A DNA stretch of 64,000 nt from Streptomyces macrolidinus (GTDB lineage: Bacteria; Actinomycetota; Actinomycetes; Streptomycetales; Streptomycetaceae): assembly GCF_023887685.1 (NCBI RefSeq), contig NZ_JAMWMR010000001.1, forward strand, positions 310,001 to 374,000. The letters are read 5' to 3'. Position numbers and translations under genes: made by a program. Positions 53,801 through 63,653 of this stretch are shown here, in pieces. The notes beneath the pieces were generated by a model. The model was given only the letters and a program-made list of their open reading frames with translations. It was not told the DNA's origin and did no database searches. The first letter of the stretch is position 1, and every line of letters begins with the position of its first letter.

Positions 53801-54790
53801 ATGGCCAAGAAGACCGCGCATGACGACCCCCTCGCCCCTGTCACCCTGGCCGTGGGCCAGGAGGACCTGCTGCTCGACCGTGCCGTGCGGGAGGTGGTGG
53901 CCGCCGCCAGGGCCGCCGACGCCGACACGGACGTACGGGACCTGACCTCGGACCAGTTGCAGCCCGGCACGCTCGCCGAGCTGACCAGTCCGTCGCTCTT
54001 CGCCGAGCGCAAGGTCGTGGTCGTACGCAACGCACAGGACCTGTCGGCGGACACGATCAAGGAACTGAAGGGGTACTTCGGTTCGCCCGCCGAGGAGATC
54101 ACGCTGGTGCTGCTGCACGCGGGCGGCGCCAGGGGCAAGGGGCTGCTCGACGCCGCGCGCAAGGCCGGTGCGCGGGAGGTGGCCTGCCCCAAGATGACGA
54201 AGCCGGCTGACCGGCTGGCCTTCGTCCGGGGAGAGTTCCGTACGCACGGGCGGTCGGCGACGCCCGAGGCCTGCCAGGCGCTGGTCGACTCGATCGGCAG
54301 CGATCTGCGGGAACTGGCGTCCGCGGTGTCCCAGCTCGTCGCGGACATCGAGGGCACCATCGACGAGGCGGTGGTCGGGCGGTACTACACCGGCCGGGCC
54401 GAGGCGTCGAGCTTCACGGTCGCCGACCGGGCGGTCGAGGGCCGGGCGGCGGAGGCGCTGGAGGCGCTCAGGTGGTCGCTGGCCACGGGCGTGGCACCGG
54501 TGATGATCACAAGCGCCCTCGCGCAGGGTGTGCGGGCCATCGGGAAGCTGTCCTCCGCGCGCGGCGGCCGTCCCGCGGACCTCGCCCGTGAGCTGGGGAT
54601 GCCGCCGTGGAAGATCGACCGGGTGCGCCAGCAGATGCGGGGATGGACCCCGGACGGCGTGGCGATCGCCCTGCGAGCGGTGGCCGAGGCCGACGCGGGC
54701 GTCAAGGGCGGTGGAGACGACCCGGAGTACGCCCTGGAGAAGGCCGTCGTGACCATCGCACGAGCAGCACGATCCAGAGGCCGGGCGTAG
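53801..54790 (+). CDS. holA: DNA polymerase III subunit delta
   Basis: 329 residues from ATG 53801. Delta-subunit pattern: VTLAVGQEDLLLDRAVREVV, SPSLFAERKVVVVRNAQDL, LVLLHAGGARGKGLLDAARK and the C-terminal collar region. It opens the beta clamp as part of the clamp loader. The holA-rpsT-lepA order is conserved. A two-way terminator follows. Confidence 0.92.
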   Translation: MAKKTAHDDPLAPVTLAVGQEDLLLDRAVREVVAAARAADADTDVRDLTSDQLQPGTLAELTSPSLFAERKVVVVRNAQDLSADTIKELKGYFGSPAEEITLVLLHAGGARGKGLLDAARKAGAREVACPKMTKPADRLAFVRGEFRTHGRSATPEACQALVDSIGSDLRELASAVSQLVADIEGTIDEAVVGRYYTGRAEASSFTVADRAVEGRAAEALEALRWSLATGVAPVMITSALAQGVRAIGKLSSARGGRPADLARELGMPPWKIDRVRQQMRGWTPDGVAIALRAVAEADAGVKGGGDDPEYALEKAVVTIARAARSRGRA

Positions 54791-54814
54791 CACCACGGGG
54801 CAGGGCCCCACACG

Positions 54815-54863
54815 CCAAAGACCCCCCGGCCGTCCCGGGGAGGACGGTCGGAGGGGTCTTTGG
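54815..54863. terminator. Bidirectional terminator between holA and rpsT
   Basis: CCAAAGACCCC (54815-54825) with GGGGTCTTTGG (54853-54863) and an inner stem CGGCCGTCC/GGACGGTCG. T or A runs flank both sides, serving converging genes. Confidence 0.85.
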
Positions 54864-54980
54864 GTCAAGCTTGTGGGTTCATACCCGCGTGGCGAACGCA
54901 GGCCGCGTACGAACCCGGGGTGCCGGGTGGGAGCGGATGAGAGAGGGCCCGCTCGGATTCCCCCGGCGTCGAATCAAGTG

Positions 54981-55247
54981 TCAGCCCTTGAGGGCCGCGA
55001 CCTTGGTGGCCAGCGCCGACTTCTTGTTGGCGGCCTGGTTCTTGTGGATGACGCCCTTCGAGACAGCCTTGTCGAGCTGACGCGCGGCGATGCGCTGGAG
55101 CTCGGTGGCCTTCTGGACGTCACCCGCGGCAGCGGCCTCGCGAGCCTTGCGGATCGCGGTCTTGAGCGAGGACTTGACGGCCTTGTTGCGCAGGCGCGCC
55201 TTCTCGTTCGTCTTGTTCCGCTTGATCTGGGACTTGATGTTCGCCAC
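54981..55247 (-). CDS. rpsT: 30S ribosomal protein S20
   Basis: 88 residues, [20 protein letters not shown], the conserved Lys-rich S20 sequence. Minus strand, divergent from lepA. The 232-bp gap to lepA should hold both promoters; no clear hexamers were identified. Confidence 0.97.
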   Translation of the reverse strand: MANIKSQIKRNKTNEKARLRNKAVKSSLKTAIRKAREAAAAGDVQKATELQRIAARQLDKAVSKGVIHKNQAANKKSALATKVAALKG

Positions 55248-55479
55248 GAATGAGCCTTTACAGGTTCAGGCACGGGGGACGGACCGTCTCCCGCGCCGGT
55301 GATTTCTTCAGACCGTGCCTCGCGCTGAGAGGGCAAGAGACACAGTGGCCCAGGCTACCAGTCGCCTTTCGGGCCGCCCAAACCGGTCGCAGCCTCTCGC
55401 GCGTGGGACCATGGAGGCTACGTATAGATCCGACCCGAGACCGCAGACACTGCGGACGCCTCAAGAATCAGGACCCTGC

Positions 55480-57348
55480 GTGCCCGCGATCCCCAGCCAT
55501 GTGCCCGAGCCGAGCCGTACCGACCCGGCGCTGATCCGCAACTTCTGCATCATCGCGCACATCGACCACGGCAAGTCCACACTCGCCGACCGGATGCTCC
55601 AGCTCACCGGCGTCGTCGAGCAGCGGCAGATGCGCGCTCAGTACCTCGACCGCATGGACATCGAGCGTGAGCGCGGCATCACGATCAAGTCACAGGCGGT
55701 GCGTCTGCCCTGGGCCCCGACCCACGATCAGGGCAAGACGCACATCCTCAACATGATCGACACCCCGGGACACGTCGACTTCACCTACGAGGTCTCGCGT
55801 TCGCTCGCCGCCTGCGAGGGAACCGTCCTCCTCGTCGACGCCGCCCAGGGCATCGAGGCCCAGACCCTCGCCAACCTCTATCTGGCGATGGAGAACGACC
55901 TCACGATCATCCCGGTCCTCAACAAGATCGACCTGCCGGCGGCCCAGCCGGAGAAGTTCGCCGAGGAGCTCGCCAACCTGGTGGGCTGCGAGCCGGACGA
56001 CGTGCTCAAGGTGTCGGCCAAGACCGGCCTGGGCGTCGAGGCGCTGCTCGACAAGGTCGTCGACCAGATCCCGGCCCCCGTCGGCGTCGCGGACGCGCCC
56101 GCCCGCGCGATGATCTTCGACTCGGTGTACGACTCCTACCGCGGCGTGGTCACGTACGTCCGTGTGGTCGACGGACAGCTCAACAAGCGCGAGCGCATCA
56201 AGATGATGTCCACCGGCGCCACCCATGAGCTGCTGGAGATCGGCGTCAGCTCGCCCGAGATGCGCCCGGCCGACGGCCTCGGCGTCGGCGAGGTGGGCTA
56301 CCTCATCACCGGCGTGAAGGACGTCCGCCAGTCCAAGGTCGGTGACACGATCACCAGCCAGCACAAGGGCGCCGAGGAGCCCCTCGGCGGATACAAGGAC
56401 CCGAAGCCGATGGTCTTCTCCGGTCTGTATCCGCTCGACGGCTCCGACTACCCCGACCTGCGCGAGGCCCTCGACAAGCTCCAGCTCAACGACGCCGCGC
56501 TCGTCTACGAGCCGGAGACCTCCGCCGCCCTCGGCTTCGGATTCCGCGTCGGCTTCCTCGGCCTGCTGCATCTCGACGTGATCCGCGAGCGCCTTGAGCG
56601 CGAGTTCGGGCTCGACCTGATCGCCACCGCGCCCAACGTGGTCTACCGCGTGATCATGGAGGACGGCGAGGAGATCACGGTCACGAACCCGAGCGAGTTC
56701 CCCGAGGGGAAGATCGCCGAGGTGTACGAGCCGGTCGTGCGCGCCACGATCCTCGCGCCCACCGAGTTCATCGGCGCGATCATGGAGCTGTGCCAGACCC
56801 GCCGCGGCACCCTCCTCGGCATGGACTACCTCTCCGAGGACCGCGTCGAGATCCGCTACACCCTCCCGCTCGCCGAGATCGTCTTCGACTTCTTCGACCA
56901 GCTCAAGTCCAAGACCCGCGGCTACGCCTCCCTCGACTACGAGCCCACCGGAGAGCAGTCCTCCAGCCTGGTCAAGGTGGACATCCTGCTGCACGGCGAC
57001 AAGGTCGACGCCTTCTCGGCGATCACCCACAAGGACCAGGCGTACGCGTACGGCGTCCGGCTCGTCGCCAAGCTGAAGGAACTCATCCCGCGGCAGAACT
57101 TCGAGGTGCCGGTGCAGGCCGCCATCGGCTCCCGGGTGATCGCCCGCGAGACCATCCGTGCCATCCGCAAGGACGTCCTCGCCAAGTGCTACGGCGGTGA
57201 CATCTCCCGTAAGCGGAAGCTGCTGGAGAAGCAGAAGGAAGGCAAGAAGCGGATGAAGATGGTGGGTTCCGTGGAGGTCCCGCAGGAGGCCTTCATCGCG
57301 GTGCTCTCCAGCGACGACAGCGGCGGGTCGAGCAAGGCCAAGAAGTAA
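55480..57348 (+). CDS. lepA: Elongation factor 4 (LepA)
   Basis: 622 residues from GTG 55480 (AGGA ahead). GTPase motifs: [33 protein letters not shown] and NKIDLPAA. The LepA-specific C-terminal domain closes with [19 protein letters not shown]. It acts on stalled or mistranslocated ribosomes. An in-frame upstream ATG (55315 region) would add an implausible basic leader. Confidence 0.97.
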   Translation: MPAIPSHVPEPSRTDPALIRNFCIIAHIDHGKSTLADRMLQLTGVVEQRQMRAQYLDRMDIERERGITIKSQAVRLPWAPTHDQGKTHILNMIDTPGHVDFTYEVSRSLAACEGTVLLVDAAQGIEAQTLANLYLAMENDLTIIPVLNKIDLPAAQPEKFAEELANLVGCEPDDVLKVSAKTGLGVEALLDKVVDQIPAPVGVADAPARAMIFDSVYDSYRGVVTYVRVVDGQLNKRERIKMMSTGATHELLEIGVSSPEMRPADGLGVGEVGYLITGVKDVRQSKVGDTITSQHKGAEEPLGGYKDPKPMVFSGLYPLDGSDYPDLREALDKLQLNDAALVYEPETSAALGFGFRVGFLGLLHLDVIRERLEREFGLDLIATAPNVVYRVIMEDGEEITVTNPSEFPEGKIAEVYEPVVRATILAPTEFIGAIMELCQTRRGTLLGMDYLSEDRVEIRYTLPLAEIVFDFFDQLKSKTRGYASLDYEPTGEQSSSLVKVDILLHGDKVDAFSAITHKDQAYAYGVRLVAKLKELIPRQNFEVPVQAAIGSRVIARETIRAIRKDVLAKCYGGDISRKRKLLEKQKEGKKRMKMVGSVEVPQEAFIAVLSSDDSGGSSKAKK

Positions 57349-57380
57349 CCGCTCAGCTCCCGGGCGAACCGTCCGGAACC

Positions 57381-57410
57381 GGGCCCGTCGTGCGAAAGCG
57401 CGGCGGGCCC
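57381..57410 (+). terminator. Terminator after lepA
   Basis: GGGCCCG (57381-57387) with CGGGCCC (57404-57410), continued by G-U, C-G pairs to a GAAA tetraloop at 57394-57397. Confidence 0.75.
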
Positions 57411-57567
57411 CGTTGCATGGAACCTGCACCTCTGGACGAAGCGAGGGCCTGCCGCCCCTTACGTACCGGCCGGTCGGCCTCTACTCTGATCCGTGCTCCA
57501 GAGTTACTCGCGAGTTAAGAACTGCTTGCGAACGCAGTACACCCGAAACGCAATACAGCCGAACCGA

Positions 57568-57615
57568 GCCGCCGTACCAAGCCGCCGTACCAAGCCGAAC
57601 TGAGCCGCCGTTCCA
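57568..57615 (+). repeat. Three tandem GCCGCCGT(A/T)CCA repeats before the acyl-CoA ligase
   Basis: GCCGCCGTACCAA at 57568-57580 and 57581-57593, then GCCGCCGTTCCA at 57604-57615. They lie in the leader of the gene starting at 57640. Confidence 0.8.
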
Positions 57616-57639
57616 CCGTCGCGGGCCCCGGAGGATGTC

Positions 57640-59514
57640 GTGAGCGACACACAGACCTTGATCGAGAACCGTCCGCCGTCCCTCGCGGCCCTCTTCCTGG
57701 AGCGTGTGGCGGCCACACCGGATACCGAGGCTTTCCGCTACCCCGTACCGCCCTCGTCCGGCCAGGGCCCGGACGACTGGAAGTCGCTGAGCTGGGCGCA
57801 GACCGCCGAGCGGGTCTACGCGATCGCGGCCGGGCTGATCGAGCTGGGGGTGCGGCCGGAGCAGCGGGTGGCGCTGGCCTCCTCGACGCGCGTCGAGTGG
57901 ATCCTCGCCGACCTCGGCATCCTGTGCGCCGGTGCGGCCACGACGACGGTCTACCCGCAGACCAACGCCGACGAGTCCGCGTTCATCCTCGCCGACTCCG
58001 AGAGCAAGGTGCTGATCGCGGAGAACGCCGAGCAGCTCGCCAAGGCGGAGGAGAAGCGTGAGGAGCTGCCCGAGCTGGCCCATGTCGTGGTGATCGACCC
58101 CAAGGGCGTCGAGACCGACGACCGGGTGCTCACCCTCGCCGAGCTGGAGAAGCGCGGCGCCGCGTATCTGGCGTCGCACCCCGAGCTGATCAAGGAGCGG
58201 GTCGGCGCGATCACCAGAGACCAGCTCGCCACCCTGATCTACACCTCCGGCACCACCGGCCGCCCCAAGGGCGTGCGCCTGCCGCACGACAACTGGTCGT
58301 ACATGGCCAAGGCGATCGCCGCGAGCGGCCTGCTCGGCCCCGACGACGTGCAGTACCTGTGGCTGCCGCTGTCGCACGTCTTCGGCAAGGTCCTCACCTC
58401 CGGTCAGATCGAGATCGGGCATGTCACCGCCGTCGACGGCCGTGTCGACAAGATCATCGAGAATCTGCCGGTCGTCCAGCCGACGTACATGGCGGCCGTG
58501 CCGCGCATCTTCGAGAAGGTCTACAACGGGGTCGCGGCCAAGGCGCGGGCCGGTGGCGCCGCCAAGTACAAGATCTTCCAGTGGGCGGCGGGGGTCGCGC
58601 GCGAGTACGCGAAGGTCACGCAGGACAACTTCCGCCGCACCGGTGCCCGCTCCGCGCCCTTCGGCCTCGCCGCCCAGCACAAGGTCGCCGACGCACTGGT
58701 GTACGCCAAGATCCGCGAGGCCTTCGGCGGCAGGATGCGCGCCTGTATCTCCGGGTCCGCCGCCCTCGCGCCCGAGATCGGCTACTTCTTCTCCGGCGCC
58801 GGTATCCACATCATGGAGGGGTACGGACTCACGGAGTCCTCCGCCGCCTCCGTCGTGTACCTCGGTGAGGCCTATCGCACCGGCACCGTCGGCAAGCCGA
58901 TGCCCGGCACCGAGGTGCGCATCGCGGACGACGGCGAGATCCTGCTGCGCGGCCCCGGCATCATGGAGGGCTACCACGGGCTGCCGGAGAAGACCGCCGA
59001 GGTGCTGGAGCCGGACGGCTGGTTCCACACCGGTGACATCGGCGAGCTCTCGCCCGACGGCTATCTGCGGATCACGGACCGCAAGAAGGACCTCATCAAG
59101 ACGTCCGGCGGCAAGTACATCGCGCCCGCCGAGGTCGAGGGGCAGTTCAAGGCGGTGTGTCCGTACGTCTCCAACATCCTGGTGCACGGCGCCGACCGGA
59201 ACTTCTGCACCGCGCTGATCGCGCTGGACGAGCCGTCCCTCATGGCATGGGCGAAGGGGAACGGCCTGGAGGGCAGGTCGTACGCGGACGTCGTCGCCGC
59301 GCCCGCCACGGTGGAGATGGTCGGGCAGTACATCGAGCAGCTCAACCAGGGCCTCCAACGCTGGCAGACCATCAAGAAGTTCCGCCTCCTGCCGCGCGAC
59401 CTCGACGTGGAGCACGGCGAGGTGACCCCGAGCCTGAAGCTGAAGCGGCCCGTGGTGGAACGCGAGTACAAGCACCTGATCGACGAGATGTACGCGGGCA
59501 CCCGCGAGGCGTGA
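57640..59514 (+). CDS. AMP-dependent long-chain acyl-CoA synthetase
   Basis: 624 residues, GTG start after GGAGGATGTC. AMP-binding motifs: LIYTSGTTGRPKGVRLPHD, the YGLTESSA loop in HIMEGYGLTESSAAS, and the late lysine region KDLIKTSGGKYIAPAEVE. It activates fatty acids to acyl-CoA through acyl-AMP. The long-chain (FadD15/ACSL-like) subgroup is suggested by length and by the QYLWLPLSHVFGK stretch. Confidence 0.93.
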   Translation: MSDTQTLIENRPPSLAALFLERVAATPDTEAFRYPVPPSSGQGPDDWKSLSWAQTAERVYAIAAGLIELGVRPEQRVALASSTRVEWILADLGILCAGAATTTVYPQTNADESAFILADSESKVLIAENAEQLAKAEEKREELPELAHVVVIDPKGVETDDRVLTLAELEKRGAAYLASHPELIKERVGAITRDQLATLIYTSGTTGRPKGVRLPHDNWSYMAKAIAASGLLGPDDVQYLWLPLSHVFGKVLTSGQIEIGHVTAVDGRVDKIIENLPVVQPTYMAAVPRIFEKVYNGVAAKARAGGAAKYKIFQWAAGVAREYAKVTQDNFRRTGARSAPFGLAAQHKVADALVYAKIREAFGGRMRACISGSAALAPEIGYFFSGAGIHIMEGYGLTESSAASVVYLGEAYRTGTVGKPMPGTEVRIADDGEILLRGPGIMEGYHGLPEKTAEVLEPDGWFHTGDIGELSPDGYLRITDRKKDLIKTSGGKYIAPAEVEGQFKAVCPYVSNILVHGADRNFCTALIALDEPSLMAWAKGNGLEGRSYADVVAAPATVEMVGQYIEQLNQGLQRWQTIKKFRLLPRDLDVEHGEVTPSLKLKRPVVEREYKHLIDEMYAGTREA

Positions 59515-59529
59515 GCCGCACGGTGTGAC

Positions 59530-59575
59530 CACGGAGGCGGGATACCGGACTTGATCCTGGTATCCCGCCTCCGTG
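59530..59575 (+). terminator. 17-bp perfect hairpin after the acyl-CoA synthetase
   Basis: CACGGAGGCGGGATACC (59530-59546) and GGTATCCCGCCTCCGTG (59559-59575), 12-base loop. Confidence 0.85.
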
Positions 59576-59763
59576 GGCGTGCTCACCCGCACGGTGATCA
59601 CATTGCTCCCAACTGGCCCTCTTCTGTTCGTTCTTGATCACGCACACCCCCTGATTCGGGCCTCCAGCGCATCACTTCCATAACTCCGTGCATATAGACG
59701 CACCCGGTCTGTCAGCCTGTCTGCAACGACCGACCTTTCGTCCGATTGCTCGGGGAGCGGTAG

Positions 59764-61665
59764 ATGGGGGCCATTCCGACGCAGTGGGAGACGGGGGCCC
59801 GCCCCGGTGATCCGGTGGCGCGGCGGCGTGCGGGACACGCGGCGTGGAGCGATGTGCGGACGACGCTGCCCGGCAGCCCTCTCGCCCCGGGATCCGCCCG
59901 TGCGTTGGCGCGTGCGGCGCTCATGGACTGGCGGGACCTCGGCCTGAGCGTTCCCGAACGGCTCGCCGACGACGTCCTGGTCGTCGTCAGTGAACTGGTC
60001 ACCAACGCCGTGGTGCACGCGGGCACGGATGTCGAACTGGCCGTGCGGTTCGAGCCGGAGACCGGCGCGTGCGCCGTCGAGGTGTCCGATCAGCACCCCT
60101 CACGCGCCCCCCGCGCCCACGGCTCCGAGAGCCCGTACGAGCAGCCGGAGTACGGCCGGGGGCTGCGGCTCGTCGCCGCGCTCGCCGAGGAGTGGGGCGT
60201 CAGCTATCGCACGGGCGCCAAGACGGTGTGGGCGCGGCTGCCCGCCGAGGCCGCGCGGGAGGCGGACCCGTACGAGGCGGAGCCGGGCCCCGGGCTCGCG
60301 GAGATCCTCGCCCCCGAGGCCCAGCGGGCCGACCGCGACCGCGAGTGGCTGGGCCGCGGCGCGCTGTCCTTCCTCGCCGAGGCCTCCGACCTGCTCGCCG
60401 GACAGCTCGACGAGGACCTGGTCGCCGCGCTCACCGGGCAGTTGCTCGTGCCCCGGCTCGCCGACTGGTGCGCGGTGTGGCTGGAGGACGAGTCCACCGC
60501 CCGGTGGGGCTCCGGGGGAGGCCGGCACGACAGCACCGGAGCTGCGGGCCCGCGCCTCGCCCGTGTCTGGCACGGCAGCGAGAACCACATCGAGGAGCTG
60601 CGCCGGGTCCTGGAGAAGGACCCGCCGGGCGCCACCGAGGACCTGCGCTCCGGCCCGGTCCCCTATCCCTGGCCCGCGGAGGCCCTCGGCCCGCGCGCGA
60701 CGGAGGGCGCCGCGCTCGCCTACCGGTTGATCGCCGGGGGCCGTCCGCTCGGCACGCTCGTCATCGGACGGGCCGGGCTGCCCCGCTTCCCCGACGAGAT
60801 CACGGGGCTGGTGGAGGACCTGAGCCGCCGGGTCGCCCTCGGTATCGGCGCGGCCCGGCAGTACGCCCGCCAGGCCACCATCAGCGCGGTGCTCCAGCGC
60901 GGGCTGCTGCCCGGCGCGGTCGCCGAGATCCCCGGGGTGCGCAGCGCCCTCGTCTACGAGCCGTGCGTCAAGGGCGGCCCGAGCGGCGACTTCTACGACC
61001 TCTTCCCGACCGGCGACGGGCGCTGGTGCTTCGCGGTGGGCGACGTCCAGGGCAAGGGGGCGGAGGCCGCCGTCGTCATCGGGCTCGCCCGCCCCTGGCT
61101 GCGGCTGCTGGCCCGCGAGGGCTACGGCGTCGCCGATGTCCTGGACCGCCTCAACCAGCTCCTCCTCGACGACGCCACCGAGGCCGCCGACGCCGCCGCC
61201 CGCGTCCTGGCCGCCGCGGGCGGACGGCCCCCGGCCTCCGGTGACGCCCCGCAGAACCGCTTCCTCTCCCTGCTCTTCGGCGAACTCACCCTCATCGACG
61301 GCGGCCTGCGCTGCACCCTGGCCAGCGCCGGGCACCCGCTGCCGCTGGTCCTCACCCGGGACGGCGACGTCCGGACCGTCGCGCGCCCGCAGACCCTGCT
61401 CGGCGTGATCGAGGACGAGACATACGGCTGCGACACCTTCGAACTGGGCCGCGGCGACACTCTGCTGTGCGTCACGGACGGGGTGACCGAACGGCGCTGC
61501 GGCACCCGCCAGTTCGACGACGGCGACGGACTCGCCGCCGCCCTCGCCGACTGCGCGGGACTCGCCGCGGAACCGATCGCCGAGCGCATCCGGCGCCTGG
61601 TGCACGAGTTCGGCGAGCGACCGCCGGAGGACGACCTGGCCCTGCTGGTCCTCCAGGCCGTGTGA
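59764..61665 (+). CDS. SpoIIE-type phosphatase fused to an anti-sigma-like ATPase domain
   Basis: 633 residues. Residues about 35-165 are a HATPase_c_2 domain (VVSELVTNAVVHAGTDVELA, YGRGLRLVAALAEEWG). Residues about 200-370 are GAF-like. Residues about 385-630 are a PP2C/SpoIIE phosphatase with metal-binding acids in GGPSGDFYDLFPTGDG and VGDVQGKGAEAA, then LLCVTDGVTER. It combines a presumed serine kinase and a serine phosphatase of the RsbW/RsbU type in one chain, so it likely controls an anti-anti-sigma factor. No sigma gene is adjacent. Confidence 0.9.
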   Translation: MGAIPTQWETGARPGDPVARRRAGHAAWSDVRTTLPGSPLAPGSARALARAALMDWRDLGLSVPERLADDVLVVVSELVTNAVVHAGTDVELAVRFEPETGACAVEVSDQHPSRAPRAHGSESPYEQPEYGRGLRLVAALAEEWGVSYRTGAKTVWARLPAEAAREADPYEAEPGPGLAEILAPEAQRADRDREWLGRGALSFLAEASDLLAGQLDEDLVAALTGQLLVPRLADWCAVWLEDESTARWGSGGGRHDSTGAAGPRLARVWHGSENHIEELRRVLEKDPPGATEDLRSGPVPYPWPAEALGPRATEGAALAYRLIAGGRPLGTLVIGRAGLPRFPDEITGLVEDLSRRVALGIGAARQYARQATISAVLQRGLLPGAVAEIPGVRSALVYEPCVKGGPSGDFYDLFPTGDGRWCFAVGDVQGKGAEAAVVIGLARPWLRLLAREGYGVADVLDRLNQLLLDDATEAADAAARVLAAAGGRPPASGDAPQNRFLSLLFGELTLIDGGLRCTLASAGHPLPLVLTRDGDVRTVARPQTLLGVIEDETYGCDTFELGRGDTLLCVTDGVTERRCGTRQFDDGDGLAAALADCAGLAAEPIAERIRRLVHEFGERPPEDDLALLVLQAV

Positions 61666-61727
61666 CGGCGCGGTGACCGTGCGCGTGCGGGAGAGGGGCA
61701 ACCGCGCGGGTGCTGGACAATGAAGGC

Positions 61728-62960
61728 ATGCCTTCCGCACTTCCCGACGGCGAGCCCGTCCCCGCCGACGGCGCGCTGCCCGTGCAGGCGCTCGCCGGTG
61801 CCGCCGAGCGGCCCCTCGGGTTCTATCTGCACGTCCCGTACTGCGCCACCCGCTGCGGCTACTGCGACTTCAACACCTACACCGCCACCGAGCTGCGCGG
61901 CACGGGCGGTGTGCTCGCCTCCCGCGACAACTACGCCGAGACCCTCACCGACGAGGTCCGCCTCGCGCGCAAGGTCCTCGGCGACGACCCCCGCGAGGTC
62001 CGTACGGTCTTCGTCGGCGGCGGCACGCCCACGCTGCTGGCCGCGGCCGACCTCGTCCGCATGCTGAAGGCCATCCGCGACGAGTTCGGCCTCGCGGCCG
62101 ACGCGGAGGTCACCACGGAGGCGAACCCCGAGTCCGTGGACGAGCGGTATCTGGCCACGCTCCGGGAGGGCGGCTTCAACCGGATCTCCTTCGGTATGCA
62201 GAGCGCGAAGCAGCATGTACTGAAGATCCTCGACCGCACCCACACCCCCGGCCGCCCCGAGGCCTGCGTGGCCGAGGCCCGCGCGGCGGGCTTCGCGCAC
62301 GTCAACCTCGACCTGATCTACGGCACACCGGGGGAGTCGGACGACGACTGGCGGGCGTCCTTGGACGCCGCGCTGGGCGCGGGCCCCGACCACATCTCGG
62401 CGTACGCCCTGATCGTCGAGGACGGCACCCGGCTCGCGCACCGCATCCGCCGGGGCGAGATCCCGATGACGGACGACGACGTCCACGCGGACCGCTACCT
62501 GATCGCGGACGACGTGCTGACACGCGCGGGCTTCGACTGGTACGAGGTCTCCAACTGGGCCACCTCCGAGGCGGGCCGCTGTCTGCACAACGAGCTGTAC
62601 TGGCGCGGCGCCGACTGGTGGGGCGCGGGACCGGGTGCCCACAGTCATGTGGGCGGGGTGCGCTGGTGGAACGTGAAGCACCCGGGCGCGTACGCGTCGG
62701 CCCTCGCGGCGGGCCGCTCGCCCGGTGCCGGCCGCGAGATCCTGTCGGACGAGGACCGCCGGGTGGAACGCGTCCTGCTGGAACTCCGGCTACGGGAGGG
62801 CGCACCACTGTCCCTGCTGAGGGAGGCGGGGTTGGCGGCTTCCCGCCGAGCCCTGGCGGAAGGGCTGCTGGAGGAGGGGCCGTACGCGGAGGGGCGGGCC
62901 GTTCTGACCTTGCGGGGGCGGCTGCTGGCGGATGCGGTGGTGCGGGATCTGGTGGACTGA
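61728..62960 (+). CDS. hemW: HemW-like radical SAM heme chaperone
   Basis: 410 residues from ATG 61728. Radical SAM cysteines C39, C43 and C46 in PYCATRCGYCDF; VFVGGGTPTLL and NRISFGMQSAKQHVL are typical. This family was long annotated as oxygen-independent coproporphyrinogen oxidase, but the CxxxCxxC spacing without the extra Cys of HemN fits HemW, which inserts heme into proteins. Confidence 0.92.
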   Translation: MPSALPDGEPVPADGALPVQALAGAAERPLGFYLHVPYCATRCGYCDFNTYTATELRGTGGVLASRDNYAETLTDEVRLARKVLGDDPREVRTVFVGGGTPTLLAAADLVRMLKAIRDEFGLAADAEVTTEANPESVDERYLATLREGGFNRISFGMQSAKQHVLKILDRTHTPGRPEACVAEARAAGFAHVNLDLIYGTPGESDDDWRASLDAALGAGPDHISAYALIVEDGTRLAHRIRRGEIPMTDDDVHADRYLIADDVLTRAGFDWYEVSNWATSEAGRCLHNELYWRGADWWGAGPGAHSHVGGVRWWNVKHPGAYASALAAGRSPGAGREILSDEDRRVERVLLELRLREGAPLSLLREAGLAASRRALAEGLLEEGPYAEGRAVLTLRGRLLADAVVRDLVD

Positions 62961-63062
62961 TCACTCCGGCGGGTGAATCGGTGCGGAATGGGGGTTCGGT
63001 CCCTAACCTTGTTCGTACGCTGCTGCCGTAATTGACGGTGGCAGAAACCGGAGGCTGCGGAG

Positions 63063-63653
63063 ATGACCGCTGTGATGGACCGACCGATGACCACCGACGT
63101 CGTGGAGTTCTTCGAGAACCTCGAGGTTCCCGAGGGATACAAGGCCGAGCTCCTGCGGGGGGAAATCGTGATGATGGCGTCGCCGGACCTGGTGCACAAC
63201 GACATCGTTGAGGCGGTTCTCGACCAGTTCCCGCGACGGGAATGGAGGCGCCTTCAGGTACAGGCAGTCGCAATCCTGCAAGAGACGAGTGAACCCTTGC
63301 CGGACCTCGTGCTGGTCGAGCGCGGGGTCGGGCCACGCAGCGGGCAGCTCATGCCGTCCGAGGTAGTCACCATGCTCGTCGAAGTCGTGTCCAAGACCAG
63401 CGTCGAACGGGACTACAGCATCAAGCGTTCGATCTACGCAGCAGGCAAGATCCCCGCTTATCTGATCATCGATCCCATCATGGCCCACTGTGTCCTGCTC
63501 ACCGAGCCGACAGGCGCCGGCGGAGAAGCGGACTACGAGGTGCAGCGGGTGACCAAGTTCGGCGATTCGGTGCCACTGGAGACGCTCGGCATCAAACTGG
63601 ACACCAGCGAGTTCGAAACCTACCCGGCCGTCAAGCCGCACAACCGACCGTGA
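63063..63653 (+). CDS. Uma2 family (PD-(D/E)XK nuclease fold) protein
   Basis: 196 residues; ATG 63063 or 63075. Uma2 features: GYKAELLRGEIVMMASPDLVHN, PDLVLVERG and VVSKTSVERDYSIKRSIYAAG with YLIIDP, giving the D...E.xK-like acidic site. The fold is of restriction-endonuclease type, but Streptomyces carry many copies and their role is unknown. The 3' end overlaps the DUF3097 gene on the other strand by 23 bases. Confidence 0.88.
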   Translation: MTAVMDRPMTTDVVEFFENLEVPEGYKAELLRGEIVMMASPDLVHNDIVEAVLDQFPRREWRRLQVQAVAILQETSEPLPDLVLVERGVGPRSGQLMPSEVVTMLVEVVSKTSVERDYSIKRSIYAAGKIPAYLIIDPIMAHCVLLTEPTGAGGEADYEVQRVTKFGDSVPLETLGIKLDTSEFETYPAVKPHNRP

